DNA from: Ilyomonas sp965247435
GTDB taxonomy: Bacteria; Bacteroidota; Bacteroidia; Chitinophagales; Chitinophagaceae
Length of the DNA stretch: 64,000 nt
NCBI GenBank assembly: GCA_965247435.1
Contig: OZ252019.1
Span: 620,001 to 684,000, forward strand
Direction of reading: 5' to 3'
This document shows, piece after piece, positions 37,208 through 46,014 of the stretch. A program made the position numbers and the translations under genes. How positions within the stretch are numbered: position 1 is the stretch's first letter; each line of letters begins with the position of its first letter. The notes beneath the pieces were generated by a model. The model was not told the origin of the DNA, ran no database searches, and was given only the letters and a program-made list of their open reading frames with translations.

Positions 37208-38059
37208 ATGAAACCGTTTATTGAGAAGCTGCCGCCGGGCGAGGATGCCTCTTTTGTAACCCGCATACACCGTACGCCCCACTTTGAAGTGCCGTGGCAT
37301 CAGCACATCGAATACGAACTTATTTTGTTTCTTGAAGGCGCGGGCCTCAGCTTTATCGGCAACAGCGTGGACGAGTTTGAGACCGGCGATATTTTTTTTA
37401 TAGGTTCCAATGTGCCCCATACTTTTCAGAAAAGCGGCGACCTTGTAACGAGTGCCGTCGTAATACAATTCCAGGAAAATTTCTGGGGCACTGCAATGCT
37501 GGAAATACCGGAAAGCAAACGCATCAACAGTTTGCTGCACAACTCGAAGCACGGCCTTAAAATAACCGGTAAAACGAAAATAAAGCTGAACAGCATCATT
37601 AAAGCGCTGCAGGAAAGCAAGGGCTTCTGGCGCATCGTGAAGCTGTGCGAATGCCTGGCGATACTTGCCGAAACAGAAGATTACAAGCCGGTATCCACGC
37701 AGGAAATAAAAGTGATGAACCATTCGGATAAAGAGCGCATCGAGCGGATTGTACAATTTACAATGGACAATTTTAAAGACGCGATACGGCTGGAAACAAT
37801 CGCTTCTATTGCCTGTATGAGCCCGCATGCCTTCTGCAGTTATTTTAAAAAGCGCACCCGCAAAACATACGTTGATTTTTTGAACGAAATACGCATCGGC
37901 TATGCCTGCAAGCTGCTACTGACTACCGAAATGAACATCCTGACGGTTTGCTTTGATTCGGGCTTTAATAATGTTGCCAACTTTAACCGGCAGTTTTTAA
38001 AGGTAAAGCAGCAGAAGCCAAGTGTGTACCGGCGGGAAAATTCGAGAAGTATTTTGTAG
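37208..38059 (+). CDS. AraC-family regulator with cupin sensor domain
   Basis: 283 residues. The N-terminal cupin is FEVPWHQHIEYELILFLEGAG with GDIFFIGSNVPHTF. A linker follows, then a C-terminal AraC DNA-binding domain with two helix-turn-helix motifs (LETIASIACMSPHAFCSYFKKRTRKTYVDFLNEIRIGYACKLL and ILTVCFDSGFNNVANFNRQFLKVKQQKPSVYR). It is divergent from xylB. Binding of xylose or another pentose by the cupin domain and activation of xylB-xylA-MFS would fit the layout, but this is inference. Confidence 0.93.
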   Translation: MKPFIEKLPPGEDASFVTRIHRTPHFEVPWHQHIEYELILFLEGAGLSFIGNSVDEFETGDIFFIGSNVPHTFQKSGDLVTSAVVIQFQENFWGTAMLEIPESKRINSLLHNSKHGLKITGKTKIKLNSIIKALQESKGFWRIVKLCECLAILAETEDYKPVSTQEIKVMNHSDKERIERIVQFTMDNFKDAIRLETIASIACMSPHAFCSYFKKRTRKTYVDFLNEIRIGYACKLLLTTEMNILTVCFDSGFNNVANFNRQFLKVKQQKPSVYRRENSRSIL

Positions 38060-38189
38060 GGAATATTGAATAGGGAATATTTAATATTGGAACAGCCGAA
38101 CAAAACTTCTTCTCAGGATTGCCTTCAGCGTACTGCTCATAAGCCTGGTTTTAAAAGCATACAAAACTGTTTGCAAAGAGTACAATGGA

Positions 38190-38219
38190 AAACAGCAGCA
38201 TAAATAAACGCTGCTGTTT
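38190..38219. terminator. 10-bp hairpin between convergent genes
   Basis: AAACAGCAGC (38190-38199), 10-base A/T loop, GCTGCTGTTT (38210-38219). It lies between the convergent AraC and TPR genes and could terminate in both directions; the trailing T-runs are short. Confidence 0.5.
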
Positions 38220-38245
38220 AAGTACATTCCAACGCTGTTATTGTT

Positions 38246-38896
38246 TTAACCCGGAATACGCGAAATATAAGACTGCAGTTCTTTTATCTGGTCAACTACC
38301 TGCTTGGTTTTGGGTTTACATTCTTTTGCCTTGCGGAAAAAATCTTTGGCAGCCCTAAACTCCCGCTTATTCATAAATATCTGGCACATGCTCAGGTAAG
38401 CAACGGCTTCGCTTTCCTTATCGGGAATGCCGGCGCGGATGGCCGCACGGATATAGCTTTCCCCGTTTTTAAAATCGCCTTTCTGCAAAGCCATCATACC
38501 TAACTGCAACTTGTTGGCGCCTTCCGCTTCGGGCATCGGCGCACCAAGTTCCGAGCTCTTCTTCAAGTGCCTTTCAGCACTATCAAAATCCTGCTTCATC
38601 ATCGCAATATTGCCTTTGAGCGTATAGTACGTAGAGCGGACAGGCTTGAAGAGCAGGTTGGGAAACCAGATTGTATTAATGATACGTTCCACTTCTTCCA
38701 TATTACCCTGCTCCATCGGCTCCTGTATCAGGCGCAGCGGCCCGATAAAAAAATGGCTGAACAAACCAATAACGGCGACAAAATATAAAATAAAAGAAGG
38801 CCAGAAGCCGCTGGTTATATTTACAACGATGGCTAAAGCCAATGCCAGCAGGCTTAACGGAAAACGGTATTTTATCAGTAAATTATAAAACTTCAT
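38246..38896 (-). CDS. TPR-containing membrane protein
   Basis: 216 residues. Two transmembrane helices lie at about residues 13-31 and 33-55 (LSLLALALAIVVNITSGFWPSFILYFVAVIGLFSHF). The rest is helical TPR-like: STYYTLKGNIAMMKQDFDSAERHLKKSSELGAPMP, ANKLQLGMMALQKGDFKNGESYIRAAIRAGIPD and AYLSMCQIFMNKREFRAAKDFFRKAKECKP. It is probably an inner-membrane scaffold with a cytoplasmic TPR domain. A TAnnTTTG -7 element sits 23 bases upstream. The function is not identified. Confidence 0.85.
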   Translation of the reverse strand: MKFYNLLIKYRFPLSLLALALAIVVNITSGFWPSFILYFVAVIGLFSHFFIGPLRLIQEPMEQGNMEEVERIINTIWFPNLLFKPVRSTYYTLKGNIAMMKQDFDSAERHLKKSSELGAPMPEAEGANKLQLGMMALQKGDFKNGESYIRAAIRAGIPDKESEAVAYLSMCQIFMNKREFRAAKDFFRKAKECKPKTKQVVDQIKELQSYISRIPG

Positions 38897-38918
38897 GCTG
38901 CATTTTTAAAACGAGCGG

Positions 38919-38926
38919 CAAAGATA
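38919..38926 (-). promoter_or_regulatory. -7 element of the TPR gene
   Basis: TATCTTTG on the minus strand, 23 bases before the start codon, fits TAnnTTTG. No clear -33 element. Confidence 0.4.
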
Positions 38927-39152
38927 AAGGGAGGAATAGAAAAAGGTAACGGGAAAACTTATTGGTTTGTTGAAAATAAGCTGCGGGTTACGAGTAACGG
39001 GTTACAGGAGAAGCCTCTTAAAATACTTCATCAGTACCAATTACAGGCGACCATAATAGATAATTAAAGTCTTATTTATCAACGACATTTTCTTTTGCCG
39101 GTAAGCGCAACTGTTAACCCGCAAATAACAAACTCATTAATACAGCCGGCTG

Positions 39153-39608
39153 CTAAAACTTATCATCGTTTATTTCTATCCAGTAGCCGTCCGGATCCTG
39201 CAGGTAAATCTGCTTGACGCCATCCGGGCGAACCTGCGGCGTTTTTTGCGATTGTGCCCAGTTGCCATATTTCACATTCATATCATCGAGGTGTTTCATA
39301 AATGTTTCTACCGAAGGCACGCTGAAGGCGAGGTGAATATTAATATCGTGTGGCCCATCCTCTTTAGCGCCCAGCACTACATGTATCTGGCTATGCTCGC
39401 CGGCGCGTAACCATACATGCTTGCTGTCGTGAAAAGGCTCGGGTATAACAGGCAGTTGCAGCGCTTTCTCGTAGAAATCGGCGCTTCGCTTAAGGTCGGT
39501 AACAAAGATGGTCGTATGGTTAAAAACAGGTGGCTGGGTTGTTTGTGCATACATAACCTGAACTAATAATGTAACCATAACGATGCAGAGCAGCAAGCAT
39601 TTTTTCAT
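39153..39608 (-). CDS. Secreted VOC (glyoxalase/bleomycin-resistance fold) protein
   Basis: 151 residues from the ATG at 39608; the longer frame runs through the tRNA gene and is not credible. A signal peptide (LLLCIVMVTLLVQVMYAQ) is followed by one VOC module: FNHTTIFVTDLKRSADFYEKALQLPVIPE, HVWLRAGEHSQIHVVLG and VKQIYLQDPDGYWIEIND. The His and Glu at the two beta-alpha-beta-beta-beta ends could bind metal. It is probably a periplasmic dioxygenase-like or lyase-like protein; substrate unknown. Confidence 0.8.
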   Translation of the reverse strand: MKKCLLLCIVMVTLLVQVMYAQTTQPPVFNHTTIFVTDLKRSADFYEKALQLPVIPEPFHDSKHVWLRAGEHSQIHVVLGAKEDGPHDINIHLAFSVPSVETFMKHLDDMNVKYGNWAQSQKTPQVRPDGVKQIYLQDPDGYWIEINDDKF

Positions 39609-39623
39609 AGTATGAATTTTGAA

Positions 39624-39652
39624 TTGGCGAAAGGTAAGAAATATTACATTTG
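39624..39652 (+). promoter_or_regulatory. Promoter of tRNA-Arg
   Basis: TTG at 39624-39626, an 18-base spacer, and TACATTTG at 39645-39652, an exact match to the Bacteroidetes TAnnTTTG -7 box. The mature tRNA begins 16 bases later. Confidence 0.7.
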
Positions 39653-39668
39653 CTGCATTAATTTGAAT

Positions 39669-39740
39669 GGTCCCGTAGTTCAATGGATAGAATAGGAGTT
39701 TCCTAAACTTTAGATACAAGTTCGATTCTTGTCGGGACCA
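39669..39740 (+). tRNA. tRNA-Arg (anticodon CCT)
   Basis: A full cloverleaf: acceptor stem GGTCCCG with CGGGACC, D arm GTTC..GAAT, anticodon stem GGAGT/ACTTT with loop TTCCTAA (anticodon CCT), variable loop, T arm ACAAG-TTCGATT-CTTGT, and discriminator A at 39740. The 3' CCA is not encoded. The gene sits at the border between the ordinary chromosome on its left and the accessory region on its right; tRNA genes commonly serve as integration points. Confidence 0.93.
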
Positions 39741-39754
39741 CATCATTGTAATCA

Positions 39755-39790
39755 AAATCATTGTTAATCAATGATTTGTAATCATTTTTT
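39755..39790 (+). terminator. Hairpin downstream of tRNA-Arg
   Basis: AAATCATTG (39755-39763), loop TTAAT, CAATGATTT (39769-39777), then a T-run at 39785-39790. Plausible terminator of the tRNA transcript, although the T-run is displaced by about seven bases. Confidence 0.5.
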
Positions 39791-40781
39791 GTTTTAAGGG
39801 CAAGAAATAATTTGTTAGATGTATTATTACGCTTGTTTTCAAGTTAACTAAAACTTTAGTTTACCTAACGATTTTGACAAATCTTACCGATTTAATAAGA
39901 ATAGATATTTTAAAGCTAACCCAAATTTAAACATATTATGAAATTTACTGAAAACAATATTATTTTTTTGATTGATTGAATTTGAGTTTGGAAAGGTTGT
40001 CAAAAAAAATGAAATTAGTAACTTTCAAGTCTCAAAGTATTCTTTTAATAAGGCCTTTTTTTATGGTCTTGTAGCTCTACACCCAAACAAGTTAACTAGC
40101 CCCCCGTTAATGTACCTTTCCAAGCTGAGTGCGATATTTGCTGAAATCAGTTTTTTGATTTCCCAGAATAAAGGGAGACAAAGAAATAATAGCTGGCAAC
40201 ATTCATTACACTTTCTTACTTACCTATAATTTGTTCGAGCAGGAAAGCAAAAGCATTAGAAAGTGTCAGCGGTTTGGTTATATAACTTAGATGGGAAGGA
40301 GTATTTAAATAAGCATAGTAGTCACTTAATGGTATACAAGCAATCTTTTTTAGGCAGTACCTTTTCTATAGAAGGGTGGCCTTGCACCCCAAAAGTTTAG
40401 CCAGCCCCCAGTAATATACCTATCTGGCTTCCACCTACATAAGTGTCTATGAAAAATTTTTTCAAATTTTTTTACGACGTGAGTTGCTTACTGCTTCCTC
40501 CAATTCTTTAGCCCCACTATTACAAAACCACTGTTGGCCACAGTGGCTCTTAAGATTTCTTTTGCTAATTGCCCAGCACAACAGCATCATTCTTCTATTA
40601 CTCATCTTAGTTTTCCTGTAAACGAACTAAAGGAGTTCGAATGCAGTGAGGAAGCCCTGGTAACGGGGAAGCTGCAGAAGGCGGCTTTGGCAGCACTGTA
40701 AAAAAAGTTAAGTTGCCATCGAAGCGCTGATTGGCACAATGGTGAGCCACAATTTCATAAACACCCTATTAGGAGTAGTGC
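39791..40781. repeat. Gene-poor stretch with decayed direct repeats
   Basis: Two diverged 55-base copies lie 305 bases apart: 40072-40126 and 40377-40430. Both contain a CACCC(C)AAA core followed by AGCCCCC and TACCT. A 14-base word AAAGCTAACCCAAA (39912-39925) recurs exactly at 51614-51627. A short plus-strand stretch ending at about 40701 reads NELKEFECSEEALVTGK and looks like a coding remnant. An 85-codon open frame at 39972-40229 does not look like a real protein. This looks like a scar zone at an island border. Confidence 0.45.
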
Positions 40782-41192
40782 CTATTTTCTGCCATTAAAC
40801 TTCACTATTGCTTCTGGTGTAACGGGTGTAAACAAATTTACGAGATTGCCGTCAGGGTCACGAAATAATAGCGACTTATTACCCCAAGGCATGGTTGTGG
40901 GTTGTTGTACTAGACACGTCTGAAGCAAATCTGTTAACCTTTTATAGTCATGCTCTACATCTTCTACTCTAAACTCGATGATAGCAGTATGATTCTGAGC
41001 TGCCTGCGCAACTTCCTTCCCTCCAAAGAATTGTAATGTATCGGTGCTGCCAATGGCCAAGGTTGCTGATTGGGTTTGCAGTTCAGCAAAATCCGGCGTG
41101 TATTGCACGGCTGGCATACCGGTTACCTGTTCATAAAATTTGACTAACCCGGTTACGTTGTCTGTGATGATGCGAATGGAAACTAAATTCAT
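40782..41192 (-). CDS. VOC-family protein
   Basis: 136 residues from the ATG at 41192 (a TTG seven codons upstream is less likely). A single VOC fold: MNLVSIRIITDNVTGLVKF, LAIGSTDTLQFFGG, HTAIIEFRVEDVEHDYKRL and NKSLLFRDPDGNLVNLF. It is a likely cytoplasmic glyoxalase-like or antibiotic-binding protein. It follows the WYL regulator at 41229 by 36 bases and is probably its target, forming a two-gene unit. Confidence 0.82.
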   Translation of the reverse strand: MNLVSIRIITDNVTGLVKFYEQVTGMPAVQYTPDFAELQTQSATLAIGSTDTLQFFGGKEVAQAAQNHTAIIEFRVEDVEHDYKRLTDLLQTCLVQQPTTMPWGNKSLLFRDPDGNLVNLFTPVTPEAIVKFNGRK

Positions 41193-41228
41193 GACCCTTT
41201 TATTTGTTTGCACAAAGAAACAAGGGCT

Positions 41229-41960
41229 TTATGACAAGGGTCTGTCAGGGGTGGTGAAGATTTTTTCTTTTGCGGATAAATATTCCTGAAGCGTCAAGCT
41301 GTGCGGCTTAAATTGTACTTGGAGCGGCTCAATTTTTAGTATTCTGTCTAACCGAAACATCCGGTAATCCTTCCGCAATCTGCAATACGCAATAACTGTC
41401 CAACGCGCTTGCATACTATAATACAAGGCAAAAGGTTCCATTCGCCGTTCTGTTGTTTCACCCTTTTGTTCAGATCTATAGATGATCTTCAGCACGATGA
41501 ACGTTGTCAATGCCTGTTGAATAGCCGTCAGCGAATTGCTTGTGCCTGCCTGCGGAATGGCGGGGCTAACAGCAATTCTATTTGATAACAGTTCCACCTT
41601 TTCCTTTGTTGAATACAGTAAAACGGCTTTTATCTTATTGATTGCCTCCGTATATTCTTTGATAAGAGAAGTATCGCTGTTTTTTAATACCAGTTGCTCT
41701 ATTGTAATTAATGCATTGGCTTCACTTTCGGTAAACATTACAGGTGGGATTTTATATCCTTCCATGAGGGAATAGCCTTTTCCCTCCTCGGTAATTACCG
41801 GAACGCCTGCTCCTTCCAGTGCTCTAATGTCTCGGTAAATTGTCCTTGTACTAACACCAAATTTCTGGGCAAGACCTGTTGAAGTAATCAGTCGCTTTGT
41901 TTGCAGTTGTATCAGAATGGCAGTTAACCGTGAAAATCGTTTGGTATCGTTGTCTTTCAT
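41229..41960 (-). CDS. HTH-WYL (YafY-type) transcriptional regulator
   Basis: 243 residues. The N-terminal winged helix is RLTAILIQLQTKRLITSTGLAQKFGVSTRTIYRDIRALEGAGVPVITEEGKGYSL. The C-terminal WYL domain contains RRMEPFALYYSMQARWTVIAYCRLRKDYRMFRLDRI. It is related to the second WYL protein at 48179-48871, most clearly in the first 80 residues. Ligands of WYL domains are often nucleic acids or nucleotides, but not known here. It probably controls the VOC gene 36 bases downstream. Confidence 0.92.
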   Translation of the reverse strand: MKDNDTKRFSRLTAILIQLQTKRLITSTGLAQKFGVSTRTIYRDIRALEGAGVPVITEEGKGYSLMEGYKIPPVMFTESEANALITIEQLVLKNSDTSLIKEYTEAINKIKAVLLYSTKEKVELLSNRIAVSPAIPQAGTSNSLTAIQQALTTFIVLKIIYRSEQKGETTERRMEPFALYYSMQARWTVIAYCRLRKDYRMFRLDRILKIEPLQVQFKPHSLTLQEYLSAKEKIFTTPDRPLS

Positions 41961-41970
41961 TTTTTCACTG

Positions 41971-42219
41971 GTGAAGTTCAGTTTTACAGCAACTTTTTCA
42001 AAACCGCATAGTGTGCGCAGCTTTATTTTCCTCGATTATTGATTGTCCATTTAATTTATCCCCTGATGCCCATCCACGCTTTCGTGAAAACAGATATTTC
42101 GGCCCGAATCTTCAAAAGTCAAAGCATTGCCCACCTGTTTGTATAAAAACAGAATTCACCCGAAGTTTCTGGATTTTCAGCCTTACTTGTTGGTCTGAAT
42201 ACTGTCTCATTATAGTTTG
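41971..42219 (-). repeat. Spacer with 43-base repeat, copy 1
   Basis: GTGAAGTTCAGTT... at 41971-42013 matches 46298-46341 with about eight differences in 43 bases. Both end in CTTTTTCAAA followed by CGCATA/CCCATA. In both cases the repeat lies after the stop of a minus-strand gene (cupin and hydrolase). The remaining sequence to 42219 is non-coding apart from a shadow frame on the plus strand. Confidence 0.6.
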
Positions 42220-42573
42220 TCACTGTTCAATTATAGTTCTGTCATTATTTGTTGTTGGCTGTGAAACAACGAGGAAACCAAGTTGTTCGTTTGTTTCATT
42301 TGCAATAAAATGTTTCGTTTTCGGATGAGTTAATATTCCTTTTTGTTCACTTAAAATTATTTTATTGTCTTCTAAATAAAAAGTTGCCGAACCTTTTAGA
42401 ATATAGAAAAATTGTTGAGCATTGGTATGAAAATGCAACTTTTCTTTTGTTCCGCCTGGCATACTTTCTTGTTTAACCGAAAGTCCAACTGTATCTGCCA
42501 AAACCAAACTATCGCAATTGTCGCCCCATAAATAATGTTCTGCTGTTTGTTTATCAATTATTTTTTCTGTCAT
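42220..42573 (-). CDS. Cupin-domain protein
   Basis: 117 residues from the ATG at 42573; the upstream extension runs into a spacer repeat and is rejected. A cupin motif 1 with the metal ligands is seen in GGTKEKLHFHTNAQQFFYILKGSA, and motif 2 in ILTHPKTKHFIANETNEQLGFLVVSQP. It is a small single-domain cupin, probably a metal-binding sugar- or polyketide-like enzyme or sensor. Flanked on both sides by spacer repeats, like a single-gene cassette. Confidence 0.8.
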   Translation of the reverse strand: MTEKIIDKQTAEHYLWGDNCDSLVLADTVGLSVKQESMPGGTKEKLHFHTNAQQFFYILKGSATFYLEDNKIILSEQKGILTHPKTKHFIANETNEQLGFLVVSQPTTNNDRTIIEQ

Positions 42574-42610
42574 AAGCGGTCTGTTAAAAGTTGTAGGCGA
42601 CAGCGGTAGT

Positions 42611-42790
42611 GACGCCACCAATGGTATAAATATAGGCTGATTATCAATTTAAAATTATACCGAGCTATGAAGTAAATGAAAGCCGCTTCTGTATAAAACA
42701 TTCAACAGCGAATTCAGTTTTATTTTACGATGCTTATCGTTCCTGGCTACGATTACAGCCGGCGCCAAAGCCTTTGCATTCGACGAGCCA
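42611..42790 (-). repeat. Spacer repeat, subfamily 1 (copy at 42.7 kb)
   Basis: The 28 bases at 42611-42638 match 46957-46984 at 27 positions, the word covering ...CCACCAATGG-TATAAATATAGGCT. The rest (ATTATCAATTT, GAAGTAAAT.A.AGCCGCT.CTGTA) matches 46031-46091, and GCCGGC.C.AAAG..TTTGCA matches 46150-46170. The copy lies between the cupin start and the aldo/keto reductase stop. Confidence 0.7.
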
Positions 42791-42874
42791 TCTTAAAAGG
42801 TCGGCCCGGAACTACTGCGTAATTGAAAATATAAATTTGAGGTTAACCGCAAAAGTCAAACAGATATTCGTCTG

Positions 42875-42954
42875 ACGTAATTAAAGTACAACGATGTAAA
42901 CAGCCGAAGTTTTGACGTCCAGCTCCCGCTTGCAGCAATACTTTTGTTGGCAGC
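42875..42954 (-). repeat. attC-like spacer following the aldo/keto reductase gene
   Basis: Read in the gene's direction it starts GCTGCCAACAAAAGTATTGC and ends CGTTGTACTTTAATTACG. Its 25-base word at 42925-42949 is exactly the reverse complement of 55923-55947, so two copies 13 kb apart are in opposite orientation and each follows a gene of that orientation. The ends form the CAAC...GTTG pair seen in the other spacers. Confidence 0.7.
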
Positions 42955-42991
42955 ACGGGCTTGGCGTTTGCCCTTTTGTTTTCGATAATAG

Positions 42992-43963
42992 TTACTTGCC
43001 AACCTTAGCCTGCATTTGTGCCGGATAGCGGTCGCTGGTGATTTTGATGGTGTCCAGCTCTGCGTTGATGCGGTTCATCTCATCGCCATTTAATGAAAGG
43101 CTTGCCCCGCCGATATTTTCCCGTAAGCGATGCAGTTTTGTGGTGCCTGGTATCGGCACCATCCAGGGCTTTTGCGCTAAAAGCCAAGCTAAGGCCACTT
43201 GTGCAGGCGTTGCTTCTTTATCCTTCGCCAAAGAAAGCACTAAATCAAGCAAGGCCTGGTTGGCCTCCCGGGACTCTTTGCTGAAGCGGGGCGACATACT
43301 TCTACCATCTGTTTTATCAAACTGGGTGTCGGCATGTATAGTACCGGTAAGGAAGCCCTTGCCCAGCGGGCTGAAAGGAACAAAGCCAATTCCCAGTTCT
43401 TCCAATGTTGGTATTACTTCACCTTCCGGTGCACGGTAAAACATGGAATACTCGCTTTGCACCGCCGCTACAGGCTGCACAGCATGCACCTTACGGATGG
43501 TGGCCGCATCTGCTTCAGAAAGCCCAAAGTGTTTCACTTTGCCTTCTGCGATCAGGTCTTTTACCGTGCCGGCCACTTCTTCAATCGGCACATTCGGGTC
43601 AACGCGGTGCTGATAGAACAAATCAATGCAATCGGTTCTTAGTCTCTTTAAAGAGGCTTCTGCCGCAGCTCTTATAGTTTCGGGACGGCTGTCCATACCC
43701 AGCATCGTCTTGCCTTCCTTAAAACCAAATTTGGAGGAAATCATCACGTTGTTACTGAAGGGTGCAAGTGCTTCACCCACCAATTCTTCATTGTCGCCGT
43801 AAGCCTGCGCCGTATCAAAAAGCGTAATGCCCTGCTCAACAGCGGAATGCAATAATTTGATGGCGTCACCTTTCGCGGGTGCGCCGGGAAAGCTCAGCCC
43901 CATGCAGCCAAAGCCCAATGCGGATACTTCCAATCCGCTCTTTCCCAATGTTCTCGTATTCAT
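42992..43963 (-). CDS. Aldo/keto reductase
   Basis: 323 residues. AKR catalytic residues are Asp50 and Tyr55 (FDTAQAYG), Lys78 (SSKFGF) and His119 (YQHRVD). Family motifs are GLSEADAATIRKVHAVQPVAAVQSEYS and VPIPGTTKLHRLRENIGGASLSL. It is an NADPH-dependent carbonyl reductase of the YdbC/IolS-like branch. It is the last gene of a minus-strand operon epimerase-AraC-AKR with gaps of 4 and 41 bases. Confidence 0.93.
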   Translation of the reverse strand: MNTRTLGKSGLEVSALGFGCMGLSFPGAPAKGDAIKLLHSAVEQGITLFDTAQAYGDNEELVGEALAPFSNNVMISSKFGFKEGKTMLGMDSRPETIRAAAEASLKRLRTDCIDLFYQHRVDPNVPIEEVAGTVKDLIAEGKVKHFGLSEADAATIRKVHAVQPVAAVQSEYSMFYRAPEGEVIPTLEELGIGFVPFSPLGKGFLTGTIHADTQFDKTDGRSMSPRFSKESREANQALLDLVLSLAKDKEATPAQVALAWLLAQKPWMVPIPGTTKLHRLRENIGGASLSLNGDEMNRINAELDTIKITSDRYPAQMQAKVGK

Positions 43964-44004
43964 TTTTTAAAATTTTATTTTTATGCGATTTGCTAATTTT
44001 CTTG

Positions 44005-44811
44005 TTAGTGGCTAATGAGCCTCTTTCGCCCTGTCAATTCAGTTGCCGTGAGCCCAAACTGCTTTTTAAAAGCTGCTGAAAAGTGCGATAATGATTCAAA
44101 GCCCAGGTCAATATAAATGTCCGATGGCCGTTGGGCTTTCTCATGTATAAGAAACCAGGCTTCTTCCAATCTTCGCCGTACGAGCCAATGGCCTGGTGTG
44201 TCGTTAAAGGTGGTATAGAAATCACGTTTGAAAGCTGATATACTGCGCCCGGTTAAGAACGCAAAGTGTTTCAGGCTCACATTAAACGTAAAGTTCTTCT
44301 GCATGAATTCTTCTAAATCTATTTTTTCCAGTATGCCAAAATCAAAAAGAGGCCCCGCAAGTTCCGGTTGTTGTTTCAACAGGATAAGCACTAATTCTTC
44401 ATATTTTACTTCTTCAAAATCTTTATCAATCTGGTAGGGGGCGATATAATAGGGCTTTACTGAATGAATAAAATTTAAGAGTAAACCAGTTTCCCCCACT
44501 TTAATAAACGTGTCTTTTGGGATAAAGCCTTTTGAATGGGGCTGATGTTTTTTATAATAGGCTTTCAGAAACGCTTCATCAAAACAGAACGCGATTGGTT
44601 CAAAGCCTTCTTTGCCCCTTTCTATTTTATAACGGGCCAAACGGTTTTTCCGGGCAATAAAACATTCGCCCTTGCTGAAAGTATAGCTTTGAGCCGCATC
44701 AAAGCATCTGAGTGTTCCGGCTGCTACATATATGAGCACATGGTCGGGAATAAATTTCTCGGCAACAATTCCCGATTTGGCATTGTGATGTTGTGGTTCA
44801 ACTGGCTTCAT
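44005..44811 (-). CDS. AraC-family regulator (ExsA-like sensor half)
   Basis: 268 residues. The N-terminal ExsA/AraC_N-type half (IYVAAGTLRCFDAAQSYTFSKGECFIARKNRLARYKIERG) is followed by the C-terminal AraC domain (FTFNVSLKHFAFLTGRSISAFKRDFYTTFNDTPGHWLVRRRLEEAWFLI and DIYIDLGFESLSHFSAAFKKQFGLTATELTG). It lies between an NAD-dependent reductase gene (4-base gap) and an aldo/keto reductase gene, so it probably controls both. Confidence 0.92.
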   Translation of the reverse strand: MKPVEPQHHNAKSGIVAEKFIPDHVLIYVAAGTLRCFDAAQSYTFSKGECFIARKNRLARYKIERGKEGFEPIAFCFDEAFLKAYYKKHQPHSKGFIPKDTFIKVGETGLLLNFIHSVKPYYIAPYQIDKDFEEVKYEELVLILLKQQPELAGPLFDFGILEKIDLEEFMQKNFTFNVSLKHFAFLTGRSISAFKRDFYTTFNDTPGHWLVRRRLEEAWFLIHEKAQRPSDIYIDLGFESLSHFSAAFKKQFGLTATELTGRKRLISH

Positions 44812-44815
44812 GGTG

Positions 44816-45853
44816 TTACTTTACAATGCCGTATTTAATCATACTTTCCAATGAGGCAAGTATAGCTTGTTCGGCCGTGGCAACGGGCTTCCATCCTAAA
44901 AGCTTTCTGGCTTTTTCGTTGCTCACATTCCTATTCACATTCAGAAACATAGCACCTTGCTTGGCTTGCGCATTAAAGAAAGAAGCCAGTTTAATTACAA
45001 ATGCACGGACAGTTTTAGCAGAGACTTTTGCAGCAATTTGCGGGGCCGTTTTTTTTAGCAATTGAGCAATTTTCGGCATTGAAATCTGACCATCAGCCGT
45101 AGCAATAAAGCGTTGCCCATTCGCATTAGGGTTTTCCATAGCCCGAATATGCAAATCGGCCACGTCACGCACATCTACAATATTGAGTGCTATGGGTGGT
45201 ACGGCTTTAAGTGAGCCATCCAGTAAATGCTTCAGAATATCAAAACTGCCCGAAACGTGATCACTTAAAGATGGCCCCATAATAGCGACCGGATTGATGG
45301 TAGTAAATTCTGGCTTGCCACCTTCCTTTTTAATAAACTCCCAGGCGGCCCGCTCTGCCAACCCTTTCGATTTTTCATAAGCAGACAAGCCTTTTAACAA
45401 AGGGTCTGTCCAATCGGCTTCGGTTGTTTCTCTTGTTTTATCGGTTTGGCTAAAACCTACCGCACCAAAGCTTGAGGTCATTACCACCCGTTTTACACCT
45501 GCGGCAAGGGCAAATTTTAGTATGCGTAGTATGCCCTCCACAGCAGGGCGTATGGCATCGGCTTCATCTTTCGGTACTTCAAAAAATACAGGCGATGCCA
45601 CGCTCAATACATACCTACAGCCTTTCATTGCTTCAGCCCAGTTATCATCTTTCGTTAATTCGGCTTCCACAAACGAAAGTTTATCTAACGATGTAATGCC
45701 GTTTGAGCCCAGTGTCCGGATTAGGGTGTTCTTACTGTTCAGAGAACGAACCGTTGTCCTTACATTATAGCCTTTTTGCAAAAGTTGTAGAATGAGCCGC
45801 ATGGCAACGAAGCCGGTGCCACCTGTTACCAATACTGTTTCTGAATTTGACAT
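44816..45853 (-). CDS. NAD(P)-dependent epimerase/dihydroflavonol-4-reductase-like
   Basis: About 345 residues from the ATG at 45853 (MSNSETVLVTGG). The extra residues upstream of this are unlikely because the Rossmann start is normally near the N-terminus. Motifs are TGGTGFVAMRLILQLL, RFIATADGQISMPKI, and the catalytic Ser/Tyr/Lys set with SAYEKSKGLAERAAW. It resembles the extended SDRs that reduce aldehydes or ketones. It is the first gene of the operon with AraC and aldo/keto reductase. Confidence 0.88.
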   Translation of the reverse strand: MSNSETVLVTGGTGFVAMRLILQLLQKGYNVRTTVRSLNSKNTLIRTLGSNGITSLDKLSFVEAELTKDDNWAEAMKGCRYVLSVASPVFFEVPKDEADAIRPAVEGILRILKFALAAGVKRVVMTSSFGAVGFSQTDKTRETTEADWTDPLLKGLSAYEKSKGLAERAAWEFIKKEGGKPEFTTINPVAIMGPSLSDHVSGSFDILKHLLDGSLKAVPPIALNIVDVRDVADLHIRAMENPNANGQRFIATADGQISMPKIAQLLKKTAPQIAAKVSAKTVRAFVIKLASFFNAQAKQGAMFLNVNRNVSNEKARKLLGWKPVATAEQAILASLESMIKYGIVK

Positions 45854-46014
45854 GCTGTGAAATTTTTGCACGGCAAAGATGGACATTAGATTTAGAGGTT
45901 ACTTGCCTGAAAAGTCCAATCTTGCTTTGGTGAAAAGTCCAGGCGCTTGGCTCTATTGCCTTTCGATGGGGCATTAGGCTTCTTGCCAATGGTGTCGCCG
46001 GTTTTACAAGCAAG

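Noticed and set aside
39153..39761. Upstream extension of the VOC frame to 39761
   Set aside because: The extension reads through the tRNA-Arg gene; the signal peptide begins at the internal ATG at 39608.
39972..40229. 85-residue open frame after the tRNA
   Set aside because: No family pattern, and it covers one copy of the decayed direct repeat.
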